64,000 nt of DNA, taken from positions 1 to 64,000 of the forward strand of contig NZ_JALPTB010000014.1 of NCBI RefSeq assembly GCF_023218075.1, in the 5' to 3' direction. Positions 24,820 to 33,469 of this stretch are shown here, piece by piece; the stretch's first letter is position 1, and the number at the start of each line of letters is the position of its first letter. Both the position numbers and the translations under genes were made by a program. The notes under the pieces were generated by a model. The model ran no database searches. It was not told the origin of the DNA and worked only from the letters and a program-made list of their open reading frames with translations. The stretch comes from Rhodococcus sp. HM1 (GTDB lineage: Bacteria > Actinomycetota > Actinomycetes > Mycobacteriales > Mycobacteriaceae).

Positions 24820-25464
24820 ATGAGCATCGCACAGCACCGCACTCGCACTACGGCTCTCGACGCCGCCCTCGAAGCACTACAGGCCGGTAGCCGGGTGTTG
24901 GCAGTGGATGATCTGAACGGCACCGGCATCGACATGATGATCCTGGCCGACCGGGCGTCGACATCCACCGTGGCCGAAATGATTCGTGAAGGAAGCGGAT
25001 TCATCTGCGTCACCGTGAGTCCGTCCGATGCTCATCGCCTGTGCCTACCACCGATGACCTGGGACACCGGAACATCGTTCAGCGGACGGATGTGCGTGGC
25101 GGTCGATGCGGTAGAGGGCGTGACGACCGGCATCTCCGCACAGGACCGTGCGGTTACTCTTCGTACCCTGGGCGACCGGCGATCGACTCCCGCGTCATTC
25201 ACCCGCCCGGGCCATGTGATCCCTGTCTTGGCATCGGACGAGAATGTCCTCAGCAGACCGCGCGTGATTGCGCAGGCTGGGAACCTCTGCACTGCGGCAG
25301 CGCCGGCGGGGCAGGGCTGTCCGGTGGCATTCACCTCCCTGGTGTCTCGCGTCGATCCGTGCCGCGATGCTGGCATCGACGAAGCTCGGCACTGGGACCT
25401 GCCCACGATTCGTTACTCGGACCTGCGGGCATCGATCGCCAGCAGTCATCCAGCCGTTGCATGA
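24820..25464 (+). CDS. RibB-like protein lacking the DHBP synthase catalytic motifs
   Basis: 214 aa. Homology to 3,4-dihydroxy-2-butanone 4-phosphate synthase is clear in VDAVEGVTTGISAQDRAVTLRTL, FTRPGHVIPV and the LPPM segment. In functional RibB, the motif DDxDRENEGDL supplies acidic metal ligands; here the segment is VDDLNGTGIDMM, without those Glu residues. The later AGHTEA His and the C-terminal E of VICE are also gone (AQAGNLCTA, PVAFTSL). It is therefore probably not a riboflavin enzyme but a diverted paralogue. Its position between the SnoaL-like and flavin reductase genes suggests a part in the flavin-dependent pathway. Comparisons are from memory of the family. Confidence 0.72.
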   Translation: MSIAQHRTRTTALDAALEALQAGSRVLAVDDLNGTGIDMMILADRASTSTVAEMIREGSGFICVTVSPSDAHRLCLPPMTWDTGTSFSGRMCVAVDAVEGVTTGISAQDRAVTLRTLGDRRSTPASFTRPGHVIPVLASDENVLSRPRVIAQAGNLCTAAAPAGQGCPVAFTSLVSRVDPCRDAGIDEARHWDLPTIRYSDLRASIASSHPAVA

Positions 25465-25510
25465 ACGGCATTACCCACCGCACTCGACGTTCCTGGGAGG
25501 CCGACCGTCC

Positions 25511-26017
25511 ATGAGCATCCCCAACTCGACCACCCATGCCGAAGTCGACCTACGGGCCGACTTCAAAGAGGCGATGGCGCACATGTGCGCACCGGTCACC
25601 GTCGTCACGACAATGGACGGCGATCGACCGCACGGCACGACTGTCAGCGCCGTGATGTCCTTATCGTTCGAACCACTGCTGATCGCAGTGGCGATGGCGA
25701 CGACATCGGAATGCCTGTCCGCCATCACACGCGCCGGAAAATTCGGAGTCAACGTCCTCGCGGCGCAGCAACACTCCGTCGCCACAGGGTTTGCCACCAA
25801 GGGTGAAGACAAGTTCACGGGAACCATTTGGCACCAGCATGATTCGATACCGCGACTCGACGGGTCCGCAGTTTGGCTCTCCTGCCAGGTCGACCAGATC
25901 CTCCCGGGCGGCGACCACGCCATCCTCATCGGAGCCGTCACCGGCGTCGACGCCGACCCGGCCGCCGCACCACTGACCTACCACGGACGGCGGTTCGGAA
26001 CGCACACTCCGCACTAG
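25511..26017 (+). CDS. Flavin reductase (HpaC/HsaB-like)
   Basis: 168 aa from ATG 25511, with GGGAGG upstream. FMN-binding split-barrel reductase: FKEAMAHMCAPVTVVTTMDGDRPHGTTVSAVMSLSFEPLL and the later KFGVNVLAAQQ are characteristic. It would use NAD(P)H to supply reduced flavin to a separate oxygenase. The oxygenase-like gene at 20240 is the obvious partner, although the LAL regulator gene lies between them. Located between the RibB-like and nitronate-monooxygenase-like genes in one operon. Confidence 0.85.
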   Translation: MSIPNSTTHAEVDLRADFKEAMAHMCAPVTVVTTMDGDRPHGTTVSAVMSLSFEPLLIAVAMATTSECLSAITRAGKFGVNVLAAQQHSVATGFATKGEDKFTGTIWHQHDSIPRLDGSAVWLSCQVDQILPGGDHAILIGAVTGVDADPAAAPLTYHGRRFGTHTPH

Positions 26018-26057
26018 AAAGTGCTGCAGTCACCTTGCAGTCGAGAAGGATCAGACA

Positions 26058-27035
26058 TTGAGTTTTCCGCCCGTTCTCCATGACCGGCTTCGTCTTCCTG
26101 TGGTCGCTTCACCCTTGTTCATCGTTTCCGGCCCTGATCTGGTTGTTGCACAATGCACCGCCGGTGTCATCGGATCGTTCCCCTCACTCAACGCCCGGCC
26201 CCAGCCGGTGCTACGTGAGTGGCTCACCGACATCACCGCCAGGCTGGCGAAACACGACGCGAACAACCCGGAGACCCCGTCCGCTCCGTACGCGGTCAAC
26301 CTCATCGTCCACAATTCCAACGCACGGCTCGAGGAGGACCTCGACACCCTCGTCGAGTTCGAGGTGCCGATCGTGATTACCTCGCTCGGTGCCCGCACCG
26401 ACGTCAACGACGCCGTCCACTCGTACGGCGGCATCGTCCTTCACGACGTCATCGACAACACCTTCGCCCGCAAGGCTGTCGCCAAAGGCGCCGACGGTCT
26501 GATCGCTGTGGCCGCTGGAGCCGGTGGCCACGCGGGAACACAGTCCCCGTTCGCGTTGATCCAGGAGATACGTGCGTGGTTCGACGGCCCACTGGTGCTG
26601 TCCGGAGCCATCGCTCACGGCCGCGCCGTCCTCGCAGCGCAGGCCGCCGGAGCCGACCTCGCCTACATCGGATCCGCCTTCATCGCCAGCACCGAAGCCA
26701 ATGCCGACCTCAGGTACAAACAGATGATTGTCGACTCGACCGCCGGCGACATCGTCTACTCGAACCGGTTCACCGGTATCCACGGCAACTACCTGCGAGG
26801 AAGCATCGAAGCGGCCGGGCTTGAGCTCGACGCCCTCTCCGACTCGCAGCCGGCTGTACCCAACTTCGGGATCAACGAGGACACCGGGCCGGATCCGAAG
26901 CCGCAGCCGAAGCCATGGCGCGATATCTGGGGCGCAGGCCAGGGCATCGGCGTTGTCGACGCCGTACTGCCGGCTGCAAGGATCATCGAACGTCTCAGTG
27001 CCGAGTATGCGCAGGCGAGAGCTGCATTGCCGTGA
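26058..27035 (+). CDS. Nitronate monooxygenase family (2-nitropropane dioxygenase-like) flavoprotein
   Basis: 325 aa from a TTG at 26058 with GAGAAGGA upstream. An FMN TIM barrel: PVVASPLFIVSGPDLVVAQCTAGVIGSFP at the N-terminus, GADGLIAVAAGAGGHAGTQSP (with the conserved GHxG His) and AGADLAYIGSAFIASTEA near the phosphate site. Family members oxidise nitronates, but many actinobacterial homologues serve unrelated pathways, such as the steroid ring protein IpdC, so a flavin-dependent step on a pathway intermediate is equally likely. Last gene of the operon beginning at 24412. Confidence 0.8.
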   Translation: MSFPPVLHDRLRLPVVASPLFIVSGPDLVVAQCTAGVIGSFPSLNARPQPVLREWLTDITARLAKHDANNPETPSAPYAVNLIVHNSNARLEEDLDTLVEFEVPIVITSLGARTDVNDAVHSYGGIVLHDVIDNTFARKAVAKGADGLIAVAAGAGGHAGTQSPFALIQEIRAWFDGPLVLSGAIAHGRAVLAAQAAGADLAYIGSAFIASTEANADLRYKQMIVDSTAGDIVYSNRFTGIHGNYLRGSIEAAGLELDALSDSQPAVPNFGINEDTGPDPKPQPKPWRDIWGAGQGIGVVDAVLPAARIIERLSAEYAQARAALP

Positions 27036-27337
27036 CATCCAGATTCCAATGGGGTGCCGGACCAGACCGCGACTCGTCGGCTTAGGGTCGGACTTGCGGT
27101 TGCACGGGCGGGTTCCGGCATCGAAGGCGCGGACGCGCCTGGAGTTGCCCGAGTGGTTGTCGTACTGAACCGGAGGCGGCGTCATTCCGCCTGAGTTAGG
27201 ACATTTCGCTTAGTGTCCCGATTCGAATCCGAGACGGGTAAAAATCTCCTGTTCAGCAGTCGGGATCTGTGGCGGGAAGTCCTGCACGGCCCCGCTGACG
27301 GCGTTAGAGGAGATCCGTAGCAGCCGCAGTTGCTTGA
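27036..27337. other. Non-coding stretch next to an IS remnant
   Basis: About 300 bp after the nitronate-monooxygenase-like gene with no gene I can support. Its far end runs into the transposase fragment at 27338, and it probably contains decayed IS sequence. No intact terminal inverted repeats were found by eye. Confidence 0.4.
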
Positions 27338-27487
27338 ACAGCCGATGCCGTCACCGCCGGACTGACCAGCGAACACAACTCTGGGCAGGTTGAAAGACAC
27401 GTGAACCGGATCAATATGCTCAAGCGGCAGACGCGCGGGCGAGCCAACCTCGACTTGCTGCGCAAACGTATCGTTCACCTCGAATAG
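27338..27487 (+). pseudogene. C-terminal fragment of an ISL3-type transposase
   Basis: About 50 codons read NSGQVERHVNRINMLKRQ followed by TRGRANLDLLRKRIVHLE and a stop. This is the characteristic C-terminal end of ISL3-group (IS204/IS1001/IS1096/IS1165) transposases: SxxVEGxxNRxKxxKRQxxGRAxxxLLRxRxL. The frame is closed by a TGA immediately upstream, and no further transposase sequence was recognised, so this is a truncated scar. It marks the junction between the flavin operon and the HNH gene. Confidence 0.75.
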
Positions 27488-27671
27488 TGAAGCATGGCAG
27501 AGGCTTACCGGAAAGCGGGACGTATCCACCTTCGATGAGCCACATCACGCTGGGCCCCATAGGTGTCGGTCATGGAAAACACGTTCTTCCTACGAGGAAG
27601 CCCCCAGCCGAAGGCGCCCACCTGTCATGTACCAGAGTTGTCTCCTGTTCGGAGCGTGACAGGAGTAGAAG

Positions 27672-28619
27672 TTGTCTCTAGAGAAGGCCAGCACGGCATG
27701 GCTGGCGCAATCCAAGCAAGCGGATTATCGACGCATCGTCGGCAGTGCCAAGTACGACGACAACGCGGCATCTCACTACAGCTGGGATAGCTCGGTGGTG
27801 CACCATGACGAGGTACAACCGGGCGACATCATCGCCATCTGGGACGAGTTCCTGATCGGGGTTTCCGTCATCGAGCACATCGAGGTCGGCGACGGCATCA
27901 AGACTACGACGACCTGCCCCGTGTGCAATCGCGCGAATGTGGTGCGGCGCAAGCGCAAGCGTCCCCCGTATCGCTGCGACGACTGCCACGAAGAATTCGA
28001 TGAGCCGATCTTCGGTGAAAAGGAGGTCACGACCTACCGCAGCAGTCACGCTCAGGCCTGGATCGACCTCGAAGGCGTCCTCGACGGCAAAGCCTTGCGG
28101 TCACTCTGCGTGCACCCGAAAGAGCAGAACAGTTTCCGGCGGCTCCGCCTCGACGACTTCCGTGAGGCACTCGAGGACGCAACCGACGGCAACCTCCTGC
28201 ACATTCTCGACGAAACGTCGAAGCAGATGACCGGTGGACCGGAGGGCCATGTCGTTCGACCTGTTCGGGTGAGAGTCGGTCAGGCCGGGTTCAGAGCCAA
28301 ACTGCTTGCCGAGTACGGGGCGCAGTGCGCAGTGACCGGCGCGGCTCCGAAATCGGTTCTCGAAGCGTGCCATCTCTATAGCTACGCCGAAGTCGGCAAG
28401 CATGCGGATCAGGGAGGTCTGCTCCTGCGTCGAGATATCCACCGCCTGTTCGACCAGGGGCTTATTGCGGTTGACGAGTCCGGTGCCGTCGACGTGGCCG
28501 AGGAGATCCGGACCTACCCAACGTACGGAGATCTGCATGGCAAGGTGCTTCAGGTAGTCCTCACCCCCAAGCAACGGAAGTGGATCCGTAGCCACTGGCT
28601 CGAATGGCGCGGCCGGTAG
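27672..28619 (+). CDS. HNH endonuclease, possibly modification-dependent
   Basis: 315 aa from a TTG at 27672 with AGGAG upstream. The C-terminal part has the HNH core: CAVTGAAPKSVLEACHLYSY, then GGLLLRRDIHRLFDQGLIAV. In the middle, CPVC...CDDC could form a zinc finger (about 78-101). The N-terminal ~70 residues are an unassigned domain that contains VQPGDIIAIWDEFLIGVSVI, a pattern resembling barrel domains that read modified bases. A restriction-type enzyme cleaving modified DNA is plausible but unproven. It stands alone beside an IS fragment and is unrelated to the catabolic genes, consistent with acquisition by transfer. Confidence 0.75.
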   Translation: MSLEKASTAWLAQSKQADYRRIVGSAKYDDNAASHYSWDSSVVHHDEVQPGDIIAIWDEFLIGVSVIEHIEVGDGIKTTTTCPVCNRANVVRRKRKRPPYRCDDCHEEFDEPIFGEKEVTTYRSSHAQAWIDLEGVLDGKALRSLCVHPKEQNSFRRLRLDDFREALEDATDGNLLHILDETSKQMTGGPEGHVVRPVRVRVGQAGFRAKLLAEYGAQCAVTGAAPKSVLEACHLYSYAEVGKHADQGGLLLRRDIHRLFDQGLIAVDESGAVDVAEEIRTYPTYGDLHGKVLQVVLTPKQRKWIRSHWLEWRGR

Positions 28620-29261
28620 GCGATCGACCCGCCGATCGGAAGGTTGTCGTTGAAGTCGGGGCGTGGGTGGGTTCTCCGCAAATACTTCCCGCCGTTCACG
28701 TCAAGCCACCCGGACTCGGGTCGGGCCGATCTACGTGGGCTGACCGGCGACACGATGTGGACGCCCCGATGGAGCAAGCCCCGGCGATTCCGCGGGGAAG
28801 TGGGGGTCGTCCATCGGTACAGCCAGAGTGGGCCACGGCTGATGCCACTCGGCACAACTGGTGTCAACTGAGGCCGCCGCGCGCAGCCCAGATCTGAGCC
28901 CAGGAACGCCCACCCGTCTGGGGAGCGGGTGGAGCGAGCCACCTGCTCGGGGCGGTGTGGCACGCGGGAGCGCTACGGGAGCGCTGGACTCAGACCAGAA
29001 CTGGCCACGCCCTGAGTTCGCTACGCCGACACGAGGTCGCAGACGCGGAGGCCGCCGAGGCGCGCGCAGCTCGCCGCTGTGGATGTCGACTCGGGCCGCC
29101 GGCAGTGGTGCGATCAGCGGGTAGTTTGTCGTGCCCGGTGATGCCGATTCGGTGGCAACCCTGCGGACCACCTTCCATGCCCACGCAATTCGGCACGGCG
29201 TCGTCGACCTCGACAGCGCGGCGATCCGTGCCAGCCGCGTGCCCTCACCCGGGCGATTTCG
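28620..29261. other. Gap of about 640 bp, no recognisable gene
   Basis: Several short frames exist on both strands, but none shows a domain, a credible ribosome-binding site or consistent codon use. Given the IS fragment upstream and the broken gene downstream, this is probably degraded coding sequence at a rearrangement site. Confidence 0.45.
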
Positions 29262-29474
29262 CAGTGGATCAACATCTTCGCCGTGCCGTCGGTGATCGCC
29301 TCCCTCCGAGACGGTTACCCTCTACCTCGGTGATGTCATCTTCACCGGCACCCCGCAGCGTGGAGTGGGACAAAACCGCCGCGGTTCCTGCAGCCAGATG
29401 AGCGACTGACCAGTTGGATCAGCGGAATCGGCGATCTGTACCAGAGTTTCGTTGCTGCTTCCGAGTCGTCGTAG
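29262..29474 (+). pseudogene. Frameshifted C-terminal remnant of a fumarylacetoacetate-hydrolase-family gene
   Basis: Three successive frames together spell the family's C-terminus: WINIFAVPSVIASL, then TVTLYLGDVIFTGTPQ with GVGQNRR, then RFLQPDERLTSW and ISGIGDLYQSFVAASESS before a TAG. The GDVIFTGTP...GVG motif is diagnostic for FAH-fold hydrolases/isomerases such as those for 2-oxohept-3-ene-1,7-dioate or acylpyruvates. At least two frameshifts break it, and the N-terminal two thirds are not recognisable, so it is dead. It suggests that an aromatic or ketone pathway gene was once here. Confidence 0.72.
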
Positions 29475-29483
29475 CACGTGGGT

Positions 29484-30644
29484 TCAACGATCCACGACGT
29501 TCTCGAAGACGGTGGCATTGGCCATGCCGCCGCCCTCACACATCGTCTGCAGCCCGAACCGGATGTTTTCTGCGCGCATGTGATGGACGAGCGTAGTGGT
29601 CAGGCGTGCACCCGAGCCACCGAGCGGATGACCCAGTGCGATTGCCCCGCCCAGCGAATTCACGCGATCCTCCGAGGCCCCGGTTGCCCGGAGCCAGGCG
29701 CCGACGACACTGGCGAATGCCTCGTTGACCTCGAAGGCACCGATGTCGTCGAGAGTCAGGCCTGCCCGTTCGAGCGCCCGTGCCGTCGCGGGGATCGGCC
29801 CGGCCAGCATGGTGATGGGATCGTCGCCGACCACTGTTGCGGTGTGCACCCGCGCCAGTGGTGTCAGTCCCAGGTGCCGGGCGCGTTCTCCGGACATCAT
29901 CAGCAACGCGGCTGCGCCGTCCGAGATCTGAGATGCGTTACCTGCGGTGATCCGCCCGTCCTCGCCAAGGACCGGATCCAGCTGGCCGAGCTTGTCGAGC
30001 GTTGTGGCCCTGCGAATTCCTTCGTCGAATTCGAGCTTCGTCCCGTCCGGCAGGGTCACCGGCACGATCTCGCCGGCGAAGCGACCGTCGTCGACTGCCT
30101 GGGCTGCTCGCTGGTGTGAGCGCAGGCTGTACTCGTCGAGCCAGGTGCGGCTCAACTCGTACCGCTCGGCGAGAATCTCGGCGCCGCGAATCTGATTGAA
30201 TTCGATGCCCTCGTATCGCTGTCGGATCGCGTCACTGTTCGGGTCTCCGAGACCGACGCGCCGCGCCGATCCCATCGGGATCCGGGTCATCGATTCGACA
30301 CCGCCCGCAACGGCGACGTCGTATTGACCGGAGATGATCCCGGCGGCGGCGAAATGCAGTGCCTGCTGGCTGGATCCGCACTGGCGCTCGATGGTGGTGC
30401 CGGGCACCGACTCGGGCCAGCCCGAGGCGAGAACGGCGTTGCGGGCGATGTTGCCGGCTTGCTCGCCGACTTGGCCGACACACCCCCACACGACGTCGTC
30501 CACAGCTGCGGGCTCGATGCCGGCGCGATCGAGCAGCGCGGTCAGGACCGTCGCGGACAGATCGACCGGGTGGACCTCCGCCAATCCGCCCTTGCGCCGC
30601 CCGATGGGGCTCCGGACGGCTTCGACGATGACTGCGTCACGCAT
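29484..30644 (-). CDS. Acetyl-CoA acetyltransferase (thiolase)
   Basis: 386 aa. Classical thiolase: nucleophile C89 in IERQCGSSQQA, AFEVNEAFASV, the GGAIALGHPLGGSGAR His motif and the C-terminal MCEGGGMANA Cys. It would cleave a beta-ketoacyl-CoA with CoA. It is the last gene of a minus-strand operon containing CoA transferase, acyl-CoA dehydrogenase, SDR and crotonase, so it finishes one beta-oxidation spiral. The stop is only 10 bp from the dead FAH fragment on the other strand. Confidence 0.92.
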   Translation of the reverse strand: MRDAVIVEAVRSPIGRRKGGLAEVHPVDLSATVLTALLDRAGIEPAAVDDVVWGCVGQVGEQAGNIARNAVLASGWPESVPGTTIERQCGSSQQALHFAAAGIISGQYDVAVAGGVESMTRIPMGSARRVGLGDPNSDAIRQRYEGIEFNQIRGAEILAERYELSRTWLDEYSLRSHQRAAQAVDDGRFAGEIVPVTLPDGTKLEFDEGIRRATTLDKLGQLDPVLGEDGRITAGNASQISDGAAALLMMSGERARHLGLTPLARVHTATVVGDDPITMLAGPIPATARALERAGLTLDDIGAFEVNEAFASVVGAWLRATGASEDRVNSLGGAIALGHPLGGSGARLTTTLVHHMRAENIRFGLQTMCEGGGMANATVFENVVDR

Positions 30645-30674
30645 GGTGTGTTCCTGTTCTCTCGTTCTCGATGG

Positions 30675-31454
30675 TCACGACCCGGTCCAGACCGGGGTGC
30701 GTCGTTCGGTGAAGGCGGCCGCACCCTCGCGCGCGTCGTTCGAGCCGAACACCGGCATCACAATGCGCCTGGTTCGCTCGAAGGCCTCGGCCGGCGGCCA
30801 ACCGGGTGATTCGACGACCACCTTTTTGCTGGCCTGTACCGCAAGTGGGCCATTCGCGGCAATCGTTTCGGCGATAGCGAGAGCTTCGGACAGTATCTCG
30901 GATTCGGTGGCGAGACGGTTGACCAGGCCGAGGGGGTGCAGCTGAGCCGCGGTCATGGGAGCGCCGGTGAGAATCATCTCGAGTGCCACCGCACGTGGCA
31001 ATCGGGTCGGCAGCCTGGTCAGTCCACCGGCGGCGGCGACCAGGCCGCGCCGCACTTCGGGAAGACCGAACGTGGCGGTCGGTGCGGCCACCACGAGATC
31101 GGCGGCCAGTACGATCTCGAATCCGCCGGCGAGTGCCGGGCCGTCGACAGCGGCGATCAGCGGCTTGGCGGGTGGCGCCTCGACCAGCCCGGCGAATCCG
31201 CGATCCTCTACGCGGGGGCTCTCTCCGCGGAGGAAGGCCTTGAGATCCATTCCTGCGCAGAAGTACCCACCGGCGCCGGTGATGACACCGACACTCAGAC
31301 CCGGGTCGTTGTCGAGACGATCCATCGCCGATGCGAGGGCACTCGCCATCGCCCGGTCGACGGCGTTGCGGGCGTCCGGACGGTTGAGCGTGACCACCAG
31401 GATCCGGCCCCGTCGTTCGGTCAGCACCACGTGCTCGGGAGTCCGGTCGGTCAT
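30675..31454 (-). CDS. Enoyl-CoA hydratase/isomerase (crotonase family)
   Basis: 259 aa from ATG 31454, which overlaps the SDR stop (ATGA). VVTLNRPDARNAVDRAMASALASA and AAVDGPALAGGFEIVLAADLVV give the CoA-binding and oxyanion-hole regions, and GLPEVRRGLVAAAGGLTRLP the second conserved block. One of the two typical catalytic Glu positions reads Val/Ala (RRGLVAAAGG), so it may act as an isomerase or hydrolase rather than a standard hydratase. Member of the beta-oxidation operon at 29484-35973. Confidence 0.88.
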   Translation of the reverse strand: MTDRTPEHVVLTERRGRILVVTLNRPDARNAVDRAMASALASAMDRLDNDPGLSVGVITGAGGYFCAGMDLKAFLRGESPRVEDRGFAGLVEAPPAKPLIAAVDGPALAGGFEIVLAADLVVAAPTATFGLPEVRRGLVAAAGGLTRLPTRLPRAVALEMILTGAPMTAAQLHPLGLVNRLATESEILSEALAIAETIAANGPLAVQASKKVVVESPGWPPAEAFERTRRIVMPVFGSNDAREGAAAFTERRTPVWTGS

Positions 31455-32215
31455 CGGGGGGCCATCCGGATAGCGCCGTCGAGGCGGATCGTCTCGCCGT
31501 TGAGCATGCCGTTTTCGATGATGTGTGCGGCCAGTGAGGCGAATTCGGACGGTTCGCCGAGGCGCTGAGGGTGGGGGACCGAGGCGGCCAGGGCTTCGCG
31601 GATGTCGCTGCGGGCGTTCAGCAGAAGTGGGGTGGCGAAGACACCGGGCGCGATTGTGCAGACCCGGATCCCGACGCTGGCAAGGTCGCGGGCCGCCGGC
31701 AGGGTCATCCCGACCACCCCGGCCTTGGACGTCGCGTAGTTGATCTGCCCGATCTGGCCCTCGAAGGCGGCGACGGACGCGGTCAGCACGCACACGCCGC
31801 GGTCGGCGTCGAGCGGCTCGTTGGCAGCCATCGATTCGGCCGCGTAGCGGAGCACGTTGAAGGTGCCGATGACGTTGAGGCGTATGACCGACTCGAACGG
31901 CTCGAGGTCGGCGGCCTTCCCATCCTTGGAGAGGATACGCATGGGTTTGCCGCGGCCCGCGCAGTGCACGACTGCGCGTACCGGGCCCTGCTCGGCGGCT
32001 TCGGCGAATGCCGCGGCGACGGCGTCCGGGTCGGTGACGTCGGTGGGCACGAACTGCGCAGCCGGGCCCAGCGCGGCGGCCTGCTCGGCGCCGGGGGAGC
32101 CGGGAAGGTCGAGCAGGGTGACGGTGGCGCCGGACTCGACCAGACGGGTGGCAGTCGCCAGTCCGAGTCCGGATGCACCGCCGGTGACGACGGCGTTGAT
32201 GTTCTTGATCTGCAC
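31451..32215 (-). CDS. Short-chain dehydrogenase, HSD10-like 3-hydroxyacyl-CoA dehydrogenase
   Basis: 254 aa. Nucleotide-binding TGGASGLGLATA near the N-terminus, CAG at the NAG position, catalytic Ser in SVAAFEGQIGQINYATSKAG with YxxxK, and the end LNGETIRLDGAIRM. The overall pattern, including VRLNVIGTFNVLR and PQRLGEPSEFASL, is that of type 2 (HSD10) 3-hydroxyacyl-CoA dehydrogenases, which accept 2-methyl-branched 3-hydroxyacyl-CoAs. In this operon it would oxidise the hydratase product for the thiolase at 29484. Specificity for branched substrates is inferred. Confidence 0.87.
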   Translation of the reverse strand: MQIKNINAVVTGGASGLGLATATRLVESGATVTLLDLPGSPGAEQAAALGPAAQFVPTDVTDPDAVAAAFAEAAEQGPVRAVVHCAGRGKPMRILSKDGKAADLEPFESVIRLNVIGTFNVLRYAAESMAANEPLDADRGVCVLTASVAAFEGQIGQINYATSKAGVVGMTLPAARDLASVGIRVCTIAPGVFATPLLLNARSDIREALAASVPHPQRLGEPSEFASLAAHIIENGMLNGETIRLDGAIRMAPR

Positions 32216-32275
32216 TTCTACGGTCCTTCGATGCGGTCCGGACGCACAGCGACCGGAACGGGAGCGGTGAGAGGC

Positions 32276-33424
32276 TCAGAGCCCCATGGACTTCGAGATG
32301 ACGCTCTTCATGACCTCACTGGTGCCGCCGAAGATCCGGGTGACCCGGGCGTCGGCGTACAGCCGGGCGATGGGGTATTCGGTCATGTAGCCGTAGCCGC
32401 CGTGCAGCTGCAGGCACTTGTCGATCACCCGGGCCTGCAGTTCGGTGCAGAACAGCTTCACCTTCGCTGCATCCGCCGGGGTGAGTGTGCCGTTGTCGAG
32501 GGCGATGAGCGCCTGGTCGACCATCGACTGTCCGGCCTGCAGGTCGGTCGCGCATTCGGCGAGTACGAATTTGGTGTTCTGGAAGTTGGCCAGCGGCGTG
32601 CCGAACACCTGGCGTTCCCGAGCGTATTCGAGGGCGAGATCGACTGCCGCGGTGGCGGTGGCGAGGCCGGTGATGGCGATCGACAGCCGCTCCTGCGGCA
32701 GGTTGTGTGCCAGCATCGCGAATGCGCCGCCCTCCTTGCCGAGGAGGTTCCTGGCCGGCACGCGGACGTTGTCGAACGTCAACTCGGCGGTGTCGGACGA
32801 CTTCATACCGATCTTGTGCAGGTTGCGGCCCCGGATGAATCCGGGCATGTCCCCCTCGACGACGAGCAGTGACAGCCCTTTGCGGCGGTTGTCCGGATCC
32901 TTGGAGGTGCGTGCCACCACGATCACCAGTTCGGCGTTGATGCCGCCGGTGATGAAGGTCTTGTTGCCGTTGAGGATGTAGTCGTCGCCGTCCCGGACGG
33001 CGGTGGTGGCGACCCCCGCGAGATCCGAGCCGATGCCGGGTTCGGTCATGGCGATCGCGCTGACCAGGTTGCCGTCGGCGAAGCCCTGGAACCAACGGTC
33101 GCGCTGTTCCTCGTTGGCGTACTCGAGAAAGTACGGCAGCACGGTGTTCAGATGCACCTGGAATCCGCCGAGAGAGGCTGCGGCGTAGCCGATCTCCTCG
33201 TAGACGACGGTGTTGAACAGGAAGCTGTCGATGCCGCCGCCGCCGTACTGTTCGGGTACCTGCAGACCGTTGATTCCGATCTCTGCGGTCTTCTTGTAGA
33301 AGTCGCGGGGGATGCAGCCCTGGGCTTCCCAGTCGGGCAGGTTGGGGGTGATTTCCTTGGCGATGAACTGGCGGACGGTGTCGCGGAAAGCGTCGTGGTC
33401 TTCGGTGAAGATGGTGCGTTGCAT
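32276..33424 (-). CDS. Acyl-CoA dehydrogenase
   Basis: 382 aa, FAD-dependent. AMTEPGIGSDLAGVATTA, FITGGINAELVIVVARTS and LQLHGGYGYMTEYPIARLY are the standard signatures. The C-terminal loop is IFGGTSEVMKSVI, so the catalytic Glu of the YEGT loop used by short-chain enzymes is Gly; as in isovaleryl- or citronellyl-type enzymes, the base may be the Glu in PQERLSIA. That hints at a branched-chain substrate. It follows the CoA transferase in the operon and would make the enoyl-CoA for the crotonase at 30675. Confidence 0.9.
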   Translation of the reverse strand: MQRTIFTEDHDAFRDTVRQFIAKEITPNLPDWEAQGCIPRDFYKKTAEIGINGLQVPEQYGGGGIDSFLFNTVVYEEIGYAAASLGGFQVHLNTVLPYFLEYANEEQRDRWFQGFADGNLVSAIAMTEPGIGSDLAGVATTAVRDGDDYILNGNKTFITGGINAELVIVVARTSKDPDNRRKGLSLLVVEGDMPGFIRGRNLHKIGMKSSDTAELTFDNVRVPARNLLGKEGGAFAMLAHNLPQERLSIAITGLATATAAVDLALEYARERQVFGTPLANFQNTKFVLAECATDLQAGQSMVDQALIALDNGTLTPADAAKVKLFCTELQARVIDKCLQLHGGYGYMTEYPIARLYADARVTRIFGGTSEVMKSVISKSMGL

Positions 33425-33469
33425 GGTGATTCCTTTGAGAAGGCGGGTTCGTCGGCGGGGTTCCGGTGC

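Noticed and set aside
24820-25464. Assignment as a functional ribB (riboflavin synthesis) gene
   Set aside because: The acidic metal-binding motif and the C-terminal His/Glu motif are missing, so the biosynthetic role is unlikely.
27182-27529. Minus-strand frame of 115 codons
   Set aside because: Antisense to the recognisable ISL3 transposase tail; no independent support.
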